Assembly (NCBI RefSeq): GCF_958450345.1 | Contig: NC_088780.1 | Location: 114,898,226-114,962,225 of the forward strand | Direction of reading: 5' to 3' | DNA length: 64,000 nt | Source of the DNA: Calliphora vicina | Taxonomy: Eukaryota > Arthropoda > Insecta > Diptera > Calliphoridae | Part shown: piece by piece, positions 34,322 to 43,463 of the stretch | Position numbering within the stretch: position 1 is the stretch's first letter | How the letters are laid out: every line of letters starts with the position of its first letter | The notes under the pieces: generated by a model | Database searches by the model: none | What the model was told of the DNA's origin: nothing | The model's input: the letters and a program-made list of their open reading frames with translations, nothing else | Translations under genes and position numbers: made by a program

Positions 34322-34674
34322 CAAGTAAAAAAGTATAATACCCTACACCAAGTAAATGAGTAAAAACATTTTTCTTTTAAAATATCAATAATTTATATTC
34401 GTGAGTGGGTCTTATATGGGAGCTATGACCAATTATGGGCCGATCACCGTAAAATTAGGTCGTGTGATTTATGTCTATATGAAAGTTATTTATGTTGAAT
34501 TTTGTGTATATACCAACATTTTTAAGTGAATTAGGCACGTTAAAGTAATTTTCGGAAGCGGATCTATATGGGAGCTATGACTAATTATGGGCCGATCGTA
34601 ACAAAATTTTGTGACATGAATTTTGTATATATAAAACTTATTTGGAGCGAAATTTGTGTAGATACCTATATAAA

Positions 34675-35169
34675 GGTCAAGACTGAATGCGAACGCGACT
34701 GGAACACTGATAGAGTTGGATAGGTATAATCTCAGGATTCTAGTAGGAGTGATAACCGGTCATTGCTCAATTGAAGCATTTAAGGGTAAATGGGATAATG
34801 GCACACAGGACTTCTGTAGAGTATGTGGGGATGCAGAGGAGCTAGAGACAGTAGAGCACATCATGTGCAACCGCCCTATGCTACAGGGTCACAGACTTAG
34901 ATGGCTAGGAAATAGATTTCTGGACGAACTTGGTAGTGTTGCTGGCTGCAAACTAAGCAACATACTGGGTTTCATTAAGGGAATAGGGTGGCTATTTAAG
35001 GGACGTTCTACGGCAAGTCCAAATCCGTAAAAAGACTTATCTTTCTTTCTTCTTCTTTTTAACAGACGGAATTTTGGACTTTTTTTCTTACTCTAAGGCT
35101 ATCATCACAATGGACCTCAAGGTCTCCGAGTGGAAGTAAACACAATGTACACCCCTTCCTAACCTAACG
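34675..35169 (+). mobile_element. 5'-truncated LINE insertion
   Basis: A 495-bp insert is flanked by the direct repeat TATATAAA (34667-34674 and 35170-35177). It contains the C-terminal end of a LINE polyprotein followed by a 3' UTR without a poly(A) tail, ending CCTTCCTAACCTAACG. The lack of a homopolymer tail recalls R1-like or LOA-like LINEs. Confidence 0.8.
34677..35030 (+). pseudogene. LINE ORF2 C-terminal domain
   Basis: The frame is open from the insertion boundary to a TAA. It reads RYNLRILVGVITGHCSIEAF, then FCRVCGDAEELETVEHIMCN. The latter is the C-x2-C...H-x3-4-C Cys/His motif found downstream of RNase H in RNase-H-containing LINE clades. Reverse transcriptase and RNase H catalytic regions are absent because of 5' truncation. 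There are no internal stops, so insertion is probably not very old. No start codon belongs to this fragment. Confidence 0.8.
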
Positions 35170-35611
35170 TATATAAATTAAACATTTATGACCGATAAAG
35201 TCCAATTTCGGGAGGTATGGGGGATATGTGAAATAATGGACCGATATCAGGCAGGTTCAATAGCTTTCGTCCATGGGCCGAAAAAATTATATGTACCAAA
35301 TTTTATCGAAATATCTTAAAAATTGCGACCTGTACTCTGCGCACAAGGTTTACATGGACAACCAGCCAGACGGACTGATGGCCATCGTTTAATCGACTCA
35401 GAAAGTGATTCTAAGTCGGTCGGTATACTTTAAGGTGGGTGTTAGACCAATATTTTTGGGCGTTACACACATCTGCACAAAGGCATTATACCCTCCCCAC
35501 TGTGGTGGTGTAGGGTATAACAAAGAAATATTGAACCGCACAACAAAAGTCGAAAAAACATTTAACACATGATAAAGTTGGTTATTATTTGATTTCAAAG
35601 TTTTATAAAAA

Positions 35612-36325
35612 AACAAGTAAGAAAGTATGGTCGGTCAAGCCCGACCATTTAATACCCTACACTAAGCAAAAGAGCAAAAACATTTTTCTTTTAAAATTTC
35701 AATAATTTATATTTTTGAGTGATTTTCGGAAGTGGGCCTTATATGGGGGATATGACCAATTATGGACCGATCACCATGAAATAAGGTCGTGTGATTTATG
35801 TCTAAAATTTTTAAGCGATTTATGCACGTTAAAGTGATTTTCGGAAACGGGTCTGTATGGGAGCTATGACTAATTATGGACCGATCGTAACAAAATTTGG
35901 TGACATGAATTTTGTATATATAAAACTTATTTGCAGCGCAATTTGTGGAGATACATTTATAAATTAAACATTTATGACCGATAAAATCCAATTTCGGAAG
36001 GACATTTGTATGGGGGCTAGGTGACATAATGGACCGATTTCAGCCAGTTTCAATAGGCATGGTTCTTGGGCTAATATGATATAATATAAAAACAATATAC
36101 CAAATTTGATCGAAATATCTTCATAATTGCGACCTGTACTCTGCGCACAAATTTTACACGGACAGCCAGCCAGCCAGACGGACATCGTTTAATCGACTCA
36201 GAAAGTGATTCTAAGTCGATCGGTAAACTTTAAGGTGGATGTTAGACCAATATTTTTGGGCGTCACAAACATCTGCACAAACGCATTATATCCTCCCGAC
36301 TATGGTGGTGTAGGGTATAAATATA
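35612..36325 (+). repeat. DINE-1-like family A, complete copy
   Basis: This copy begins ATGGTCGGTCAAGCCCGACC, an 8-bp-arm hairpin, and then TTTAATACCCTACACTAAGC. It runs through the full core to ACTATGGTGGTGTAGGGTAT. It provides the reference order for the partial copies in the window. Confidence 0.8.
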
Positions 36326-37429
36326 TAAGAAGTAAATAAAATATTGAGCTCATAAATTAAAATTGGATAATATAGAGTTAAATTTCGATTTTAGTGACTT
36401 TGGCACTACATGAAAATTGTTTTATTCAATTAATTGTATTATATTTAGAATTAATTATTTTGCTAAGTTTGCGAATTTTTTATAGCATTGGTTTTTAAAA
36501 AGACCATGTGAGCTAAAAACCTAATTCAGTATATATCACTGTTAAAAAGTTACAAAATAAACAATTAAAAACTTGGACTAAATGGGCTTAAGCTTACTTT
36601 GCGAATAACTTTACATGGGCAGACAGGTGCTCAGTGGGTTCAAATGCACTTTTCCACGGATTTATTAATATTTCAACAAGAACAATAGCGAGGCTCGCGA
36701 AATTTTACTTGGCTCTCAGACTAATCCGCATATTTTAACAACATTTTAGGGATATACGAGAGGGAAGTCAGATACCCCCATATAAAATAATTATTAACTG
36801 TGCTATATCTATAGAACTACAATAGTTATACACACTAAATTTGCTGTGGGTAACTCCAAAAACAAATTATACATTCCACCAAATAATACGAGGGGAAGTC
36901 GGGTACCCTCCATACAAATTAATTATTAATTTTTCTATATTAATAGAACTACATCAATGAGGCACAATGAATTTATGCATGTTATTAGTAAAAAAGCTAC
37001 AATATTGTTTTAGGATGATATCATTATATTAACTCGCGATCACGCTCACTAATATGTTTTTTTTTTTATTAAGCTAAATTGCCTGCTTTGGGATGACTTG
37101 GTATCAACCATAAGAAAAAGCTCCGAATTAATCACAAAAAACTTTTAAACAAGCATACACAAGCGTGGGTGCGTGAAAATTAAATTGTTAATTTCCCGCA
37201 TGCTATTCATTCACGATTAGAAACTCAACGGATGGAAAATTAAACTTAACTGAAATAAAGAAAAATAATTGGAAAAATTTTATTATTGTTTATCTCATTA
37301 TAATACATGAATATAGCCACGACCTGGCCTGACTCACACGTGACTCTCGTATAATTAATTAATCACGACATTTGCACATCTCTTATAAAAGAAAACACAA
37401 TGACAATAACAACGACAGTGATAAAACTT
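36326..37429. other. No gene; diverged two-fold repeat at 36752-36960
   Basis: GAGAGGGAAGTCAGATACCC near 36756 and GAGGGGAAGTCGGGTACCC near 36890 start two related units about 134 bp apart, sharing TAATAGAACTACA-like sequence. Otherwise AT-rich without ORFs. Confidence 0.5.
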
Positions 37430-37432
37430 TTA

Positions 37433-37907
37433 TAGTGCATTTACACCGAAGCGAAATCTAGTACATATGGGATTTCGAGCCAAATCTAGTTATTTTGACG
37501 AGATTTCCCATACAAAATGAAATCTACTTCGTGACTAGATTTTGGGGAAATCTCCTCAAATCTACTCAGTACCAAGTGATGCAACCGTGAATTTCTTCAT
37601 AATGGACTAAAAAATACAGCACTGTACAAGTAAAATTTGACAGATACAAATAAAAAAATAATATAAAAAGTGCGGAACAATTTTAGCGTTTGATAAATAT
37701 TTTCAATGGATGCAAATATGAATAAAAGTTAAATTTATAAATTATAATATAAAAATTTACTTATTTACTGCGGGTTTTGTTAGCCAGCTGTTTTTGTTAT
37801 TAAATGAAATCTTGCTAAATGTCAGAAAACAGCGGTGTAAACGGTATAGATTTTGAAAAAGATTTCAATTAAAATCCACTAGATTTTGCCTCGGTGTAAA
37901 TGCACTA
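37433..37907. mobile_element. Harbinger-like MITE
   Basis: The ends TAGTGCATTTACACCGAAGC and complement of TAGTGCATTTACACCGAGGC are flanked by TTA (37430-37432 and 37908-37910). Subterminal AAATCTAGT motifs are also inverted. The 475-bp interior is non-coding. A TTA duplication fits the PIF/Harbinger superfamily. Confidence 0.8.
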
Positions 37908-37910
37908 TTA

Positions 37911-39109
37911 GAAGAATCGTAAGGGGTTTTTTGTTGGTAGACTTAGCGCGTGAAGCTGTTACTAATTTGCATATAACTTACATATGAGGCGCATTGATGC
38001 CCAGCTGAGCCCAACTAATAACTTTATATTAATTTTAACTTTAAAAACCATTTTTTTTTCACTTTCAATATAAAAACAAAAAATAATTCCAATTTGTACC
38101 ACAATTAAATTTATTTACCCTGATTCGTAAATAAATATATTGAAGCTAATTATTCAGTTGAGGTCAATGTTCATGACAAATTTGTTTACATGCTTTTTAC
38201 TTAATTGAACTTTTATTTCTCGTTTACATGTAAATTTGTATTCACAGTAAAATATGTGTTCGATAAAAAAAATGGTAAAACAAATACAAAATCACCACTG
38301 GATATTTCAATTTAAATAGAAAAATCAGTAAGTATATGTATGTCTAGACTGTAGACATACACAATTATTATGTTGTTTGTATGTAAATGCTCTTTTTATA
38401 TGAATCTATAAATCTTAAAATCCGTATTTTTTTATCAGATTCTTAGAACAATATATATTACAATTGTTTCTTATTAAGAAATAAATTTTTTAATTTGCTC
38501 CAATTTAATTTTACAAATACAATTTTTAAAAATATGCATGTGGCTATATAACATTTTATTTATTGCTTTAATTGAAAAGTTAGAGCCTATTTATGTGAGC
38601 CTATGTATATGTTAACATGGCTGTGATGCAAATAGGATTTTGGTTATGCATTTTCTTTTATTATTCTTATATATAAATAATCTAAAAAGAAAACGAATAT
38701 TAATTTTATAAAACACTTTAATCCGCAATAAACGAACAAGAAATTTTTATTGTGATATTTTTACATTTTGAAAAATTAATAAATATCTATAATTAGCAAT
38801 TTATAATTTCTTTTGGACGACTTTTACTTCTAAATTGAAACCGAATAAAAAAGATTATGCAAATATTATTTGTGCAATTATTTTCGAATGTTAAATTTAT
38901 TGTCCAAATAATCACAATTTATTCGTGCCATAATTTTTGTGATTTTTGATGTGAAAGCATATCAAAACACGTGCATGCAATAATACTCCCAGATATTTTA
39001 TTAGGTTTTTCTCTAAAAAAAATTTTGACCTCAGCTTATTTTTTATTCAGTAAGTACAAAAACACGCAATTTTCTTGCCATTGCACGGTGGTCAATTCCG
39101 AAAATTCCA
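37911..39109. other. No feature recognised
   Basis: Very AT-rich DNA. No repeat ends, no ORF above chance. Confidence 0.4.
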
Positions 39110-39830
39110 AAAATCCATAACTTCTTTATTTCTTCATAAAAATGTTTGAAATTTGGTATTTGTATTAAAAATAACATAACCAACCGATCGATAAATATTT
39201 CGATGTTCAAGTACAGGGTTTGGTCAAAAAAGCATGGACGTTCTAAAAGTATCAAAAAATTGCATGTAAGCGGCTGAAATTTATTCCAAAAATAAAGAAT
39301 AAAATATGTGATCGAAAAAAAATCTGTCATTCAAATTTCGGATTACATATACAGGGTTTGTCCAAATAATCATGAACGTTTTAAAAGCATCGACAAAATT
39401 AGGTTATTCATGTAAATGCCTGAAATTTAGTCCAAAAATGAAGAATAGCATAAGTTATTGAAAAAAATTATCGTACAAATTTCGGAATACATATACAGGG
39501 TTTGCCCAAACGGGTTTGCCCAAACGTGGACGTATTGAAATAATCGAATAAGTTAGGTTATTCATGTAAAATTTGAAATTTGGTGTACATTTAAGAAAAA
39601 CACACTTGATCTATCGCAAAAAATATTATAAATATAAGAGTTGGCCAAATAAACATTGACGTTATAAAAGTATCGAAAAATGTATGTCATTTTTGTAAAT
39701 GGCATCAATTAGGTTTATAATTAAAAATAACATAAATGATCCATTGAAAAAATTTCGACATACAAATACATGGTTTGGCCAATTCAGCATAGACGTAAAT
39801 AACTCTCAAACTTACATAATTCTTGAAATT
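39110..39830 (+). repeat. Diverged tandem array, about 135-145 bp period
   Basis: The phrase ACAGGGTTTGGTCAAAAAAG and variants begin units at about 39215, 39351, 39495, 39638 and 39769. Each is followed by an ATGGACGTT-like block and a TGAAATTTGGT-like block. A partial unit precedes the first. One unit contains a local duplication of GGGTTTGCCCAAACG. Confidence 0.8.
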
Positions 39831-40393
39831 GACCAAAAAAATACAAAAAAATGTGTAAAATATGTAGGCACTGAAATCGTTCTGGTTATTAGAATAGCAG
39901 ATAATTGCAGCTGAAATTTATAGTACTTAATCTTGATACTTTACAGTATTAGATGTAATTTACACTTAACCGCTAATCTTTTTTTTTAATTTAGTTTCTA
40001 TAGATTTTAAAATAGTTCCAAATCATTTCACTTTTATATAAAAATAACACGCAAAAACTCCATAATAACTACGTAGAATGGTTAACTGCTAACTGTTTTA
40101 TAAAAGCATGTGCTAATTTGCAAAAAAAAAACTTTAAAGAAAAAAGCACAGGCTACTTCAATTCAAAAGTAAAAAATCACATTTTTCTAATATGAAAATG
40201 ACAAGAAAAATCCTTTGACTTTACAGCTCTATAAATGACCATATAGTTACTTGCTATGATACTGTATATTCTGAAGTGTTAAGAAAAATTTACCATCAAA
40301 ATTTTATAAAAATTAAAAAAACGAAAAAAAAAACATTTTTGGCCGGAATTTACCACAGTTTTACGATGTGCTTTTTAAAATCCATTTACCTCA
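39831..40393. other. No feature recognised
   Basis: AT-rich DNA with no identifiable repeat or ORF. Confidence 0.4.
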
Positions 40394-40494
40394 TTAAGGG
40401 CCATTATTACAACTTGCCTTTATAGTTAAAGTTAACTTTTTCTATTGCTTAAAGTCACCTTTATAATAAAGGCAAGTTGTAATAATGGCCCTAA
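40394..40494. mobile_element. About 100-bp hairpin MITE
   Basis: Arms AGGGCCATTATTACAACTTG and complement pair over about 27 bp, and the pairing continues imperfectly through TTTATAGTTAAAG. There is a short TTTTTCTATTG loop. Confidence 0.8.
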
Positions 40495-40894
40495 GAAGTA
40501 TTAGTGCACTAAGTAGCTTGAACATTTTGTCTGACCATAATCTACGATTTAACAATTCAATTTCTAATTCAGTATAGAAATTTACACAATCAAATAAACA
40601 TTTTGTGTGAACCTACGTATCACAAAATTTGTAAATTTAAACAAAAAATTAAGCACAAAATTAATTTAAAAAAAAACAAAGTTTATTCACTATAATAATA
40701 TGCTATTGAATAAAAAAAGTTTTTTGAATTTGCAAGACATATTCAAACAAATATTTGTTTAAAATAGACAAAAATTTCACTGATTCGGGTTTTCTAGAAT
40801 TTCTTATTTTTACTAATTCAATAAAATGTTTGTCTTTTAATAATAGAATCAATAAGAAATTAAAAAAATAAGAGAGTAGGAAAATAAAGAAAAA

Positions 40895-41000
40895 ATCTTC
40901 TATATATATGAAAATTGATGTTGGTATGTATGTTTCCAATGAACTTAACCCTTCTGCATCCCTTGGATATGTGCCCTTCCTATCATCCTTCATATGACCC
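40895..41000 (+). repeat. Possible Helitron 5' fragment
   Basis: TCTATATATATGAAAATTGA followed by GGTATGTATGTTTCCAATGA looks like a Helitron 5' terminus and subterminal region. I see no matching 3' end. Confidence 0.35.
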
Positions 41001-41256
41001 AACATTAAAATGTAAACAAAATATCATATTTAATATAGGAAATTTATTTGTTTTGTAGTTTTTTTATTTAAGTAATAAAAAATAATGAAAACTAAAATAA
41101 ATTATCCCTCCCTGAACAATTATTAAAAAAAAAAATATATATAAAATAGAATTAAATTTGAAATTCAGCTGTTCTTTCCAAACTAAACTTCTGTTCTTAT
41201 ATAAATATGTAACTGAATTACTGTGATCTATATCTACTGCTTCTTCCACCACCACG

Positions 41257-41493
41257 CTTTCAACGTCATTATTTGACGATGAATATGATTCGTCTTCTGC
41301 ATCGCTACCGGTGCTCTAGTGAATCAATAGAGTTGGATACCAACTGTCACCAATAATCACCTTCGCCCTCTCCTATACGCAGTCGAGAAGCTCCAAAATA
41401 TACTTTGAAGCACCGCCCAATGGGAGTGGTATTCCATTTTCGGTCGAATATAGGTGGTATAAATTTTGAGAAGATCAGATGAATTGAAGTAAT
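41257..41493 (-). pseudogene. Older LINE reverse transcriptase fragment (3' piece)
   Basis: The minus strand continues the frame of the fragment at 47281-47590: after the I-clade insertion site it reads NYFNSSDLLKIYTTYIRPKM, then EYHSH, and in the next frame GASKYILELLDCV and ERAKVIIGD. This is the post-YADD 'thumb' region of an RTE/CR1-like or related LINE reverse transcriptase. A frameshift follows EYHSHW and a stop follows DCV. The copy was already decaying. It was cut in two by the younger LINE. Confidence 0.85.
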
Positions 41494-41503
41494 TCCTACA
41501 CTG
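41494..41503. repeat. Target-site duplication, left copy
   Basis: TCCTACACTG here is repeated at 47281-47290, directly after the poly(A) of the LINE. It defines the exact boundaries of the insertion. Confidence 0.95.
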
Positions 41504-41696
41504 AGTCGATACAAAGTGCTCATCGTGTAAAGACTAAGCTCGCAAATCTATCAAATTATAACGGGTTCTCTCAAACATAATCAAGACTTTAAAATAAAAC
41601 ATTTGAATTGTTGTTGCACATAAAATAATAATTAAAATTACATATAAGTGTTAATTAATATTACATTTTGTGCGGTTTTAAAATTAAGATAATAAA
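41504..41696 (+). promoter_or_regulatory. LINE 5' UTR, presumed internal promoter
   Basis: 193 bp between the target duplication and the ORF1 ATG. It starts AGTCGATACAAAGTGCTCAT. LINEs of this type carry their RNA polymerase II promoter inside the transcribed 5' UTR. No element in it can be recognised with certainty. Confidence 0.4.
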
Positions 41697-42845
41697 ATGA
41701 CAGAACCTCCTGATCGGAGGGATCGGCCTTCCCCCCTTATAACATTTGACAAAACTAAAAAACTGAATATATTATCACCCGGTGAAAAATTCCTTGTAAT
41801 GGAAAGAATAGAAACTTCTGATACCCTATCCAATGTATCACCCTTTTTAATAAAAAAAGTGGTGGACAGTGTTGTGGGAGGTGAAGTAAAACAGTGTAAA
41901 AAGTTGTTAAATGGATCTATCCTAATCCAAACAAAATCATTTATCCAAGCCAACAAGCTTATTCAACTATCTTCTCTATCGCCCGAAATTAAAATAGATA
42001 TTAAAGAGCATTCCGGATTAAACTATGCCAAAGGAGTGATCTACTCCAATGATTTAAGAGGAATATCAGAAGATGAAATTTTATGTGAATTAAAAAATCA
42101 AAATGTTACTCAAGTTAAAAAAATTTTAAAAAATACTGATGGAAGCCTTATAGAAACTGGCCTAATAGTGATAACTTTTGCGTCAACTAGTTTGCCTTCT
42201 GATATTGGAATCGGGTACGAAAAAGTTAGGGTGCGTCCTTACATACCCTTACCATTAAAATGCAAAAATTGCCAACAATATGGACATATATCTAAAGTTT
42301 GTAAAAATGTAAAAATATGCGGCAATTGCTCCAGCACATTCCATATTAATGAAGAGCTCAACGAAAAGTGTTCCTATCCACCAACTTGTATAAATTGCAA
42401 AAACCAAAATATTGTCGATAACAAACATGCTTCTTTTGATAAATGCTGTCCCATCTTTCTAAAGGAAAAAGAAATACAAGCCATCTCTACTCTAGAAAAA
42501 GTAGGAAAGAGAAAAGCTGCAACAATTTATAAACTACGACATTCCCAACAAAATATATCGTACTCCAGTATTATTAAGAATAATAACCAAAATATACCGT
42601 TCACATCTTCAACCACGCCACCACCAATAGAATCAGCAAAACAACGTGAATTAAAAGAATATTCAGACATAATAAGCGATATTGACAACTCACTATCAGA
42701 AATGGAAACGGACCATCTAAGTAGCTCATCACAAACAATTCCTGGAAAACAGCCAATAATCCTACCCAAAAATGCTTCAAAAAAACTTAGAAACAAAATT
42801 AAACAACAAGCCACCCGTAAATCTGTTCGAACAAGTAAAAAATAA
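41697..42845 (+). CDS. LINE ORF1, gag-like nucleic-acid-binding protein
   Basis: This 382-residue protein is expected to bind the LINE RNA and package it with the ORF2 protein in a cytoplasmic particle. The N-terminal half (about 1-180) is an RRM-like region of the kind found in gag-like ORF1 proteins. Residues about 183-260 hold three zinc knuckles: CKNCQQYGHISKVC starting at C189 (C-x2-C-x4-H-x4-C), CGNCSSTFH...C, and CINC...H...C. RPYIPLPLKC just before them is a standard phrase in I and Jockey clade ORF1 proteins. The tail is Ser/Thr-rich and ends in a basic segment (NKIKQQATRK). The ATG is the first in the frame after the 5' UTR. The frame is undamaged. It overlaps the next ORF by 74 nt and shares its phase with ORF2. 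Confidence 0.9.
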   Translation: MTEPPDRRDRPSPLITFDKTKKLNILSPGEKFLVMERIETSDTLSNVSPFLIKKVVDSVVGGEVKQCKKLLNGSILIQTKSFIQANKLIQLSSLSPEIKIDIKEHSGLNYAKGVIYSNDLRGISEDEILCELKNQNVTQVKKILKNTDGSLIETGLIVITFASTSLPSDIGIGYEKVRVRPYIPLPLKCKNCQQYGHISKVCKNVKICGNCSSTFHINEELNEKCSYPPTCINCKNQNIVDNKHASFDKCCPIFLKEKEIQAISTLEKVGKRKAATIYKLRHSQQNISYSSIIKNNNQNIPFTSSTTPPPIESAKQRELKEYSDIISDIDNSLSEMETDHLSSSSQTIPGKQPIILPKNASKKLRNKIKQQATRKSVRTSKK

Positions 42846-43437
42846 TACTATATTCAAATATTCTCTCCCACTCTACAAATTAATTATGTTTACTACAATC
42901 ACCCAATTTAATTTTAAATATTCTCTTGCAATGTATCCAAATTCTGATCTTCTATACTTTACCCTACAAGCTTATATCAATCAAATTCTAACTAATATAT
43001 TCTCTTATTTTACTACTTGTTTCTACAGCTACGATCTTAATATATTTTCGGTACTCTTCCCGTTACCTGTCAATATAAATATCACTCTTATAATCTTTCT
43101 CTTAATAGTATCAGTCATTAGAATTAAGGTATCTCTCTTATTATTTGAAACCCCAAATATGTATAATAAAATATCAGAAAATATACTCAAAAACATAATG
43201 GAAACATTAATATCTCTTAAACATTATATATTCATAATTATTACATTCTTAATATTTTCTCTAAAAAATATTAAGATATTTCTATTAACTGTAAAAAATA
43301 TTTTATTAAAAACAAATGCATTACAAATAGCAAACTTAATAATAACAATATGGCTATTCACTAAAATCTACAAAAATAAAACTATTCCAAATTATCACAC
43401 TTTTATTAAATATATTTGTACTCTTACATATAAGTAA
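42772..43437 (+). CDS. Unrecognised hydrophobic ORF in the LINE inter-ORF spacer
   Basis: A 221-codon ORF with an ATG four codons after the preceding in-frame stop (TAA at 42757). It starts in the last 25 codons of ORF1 (+1 phase) and ends 26 nt before the first ATG of ORF2. It therefore fills the whole spacer. The protein is rich in Ile, Leu, Phe, Tyr, Asn and Lys. Candidate membrane segments lie at about residues 62-86 (weak), 100-117 (NINITLIIFLLIVSVI), 151-164 (HYIFIIITFLIFSL) and 185-199 (QIANLIITIWLFTKI). I recognise no family. Such a length is not expected by chance in DNA this AT-rich, where stops come about every dozen codons. The two other plus frames are full of stops. It could be a third LINE protein, an N-terminal extension of ORF2 separated by a one-base shift, or captured sequence. 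Confidence 0.55.
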   Translation: MLQKNLETKLNNKPPVNLFEQVKNNTIFKYSLPLYKLIMFTTITQFNFKYSLAMYPNSDLLYFTLQAYINQILTNIFSYFTTCFYSYDLNIFSVLFPLPVNINITLIIFLLIVSVIRIKVSLLLFETPNMYNKISENILKNIMETLISLKHYIFIIITFLIFSLKNIKIFLLTVKNILLKTNALQIANLIITIWLFTKIYKNKTIPNYHTFIKYICTLTYK

Positions 43438-43463
43438 TAACACTTAAAATTTTACAATGGAAC

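Larger units (their letters stand above)
34322..35525 (+). repeat. DINE-1-like family A, split by a truncated LINE
   Basis: The left part contains CTTATATGGGAGCTATGACC and AAGTAAATGAGTAAAAAC. The right part continues from AAATTAAACATTTATGACC to a terminal hairpin CCCCACTGTGGTGGTGTAGG. The LINE fragment at 34675-35169 interrupts it. Confidence 0.85.

Noticed and set aside
35100..35170. Host exon near the CTAACCTAACG sequence
   Set aside because: The stretch is the 3' end of the truncated LINE, bounded by its target duplication.
42779..42785. A-run as a classical -1 slippery site from ORF1 into the spacer ORF
   Set aside because: The A AAA AAA heptamer is in the right register for a -1 shift, but the spacer ORF is in the +1 phase relative to ORF1, so a standard -1 event would not enter it.
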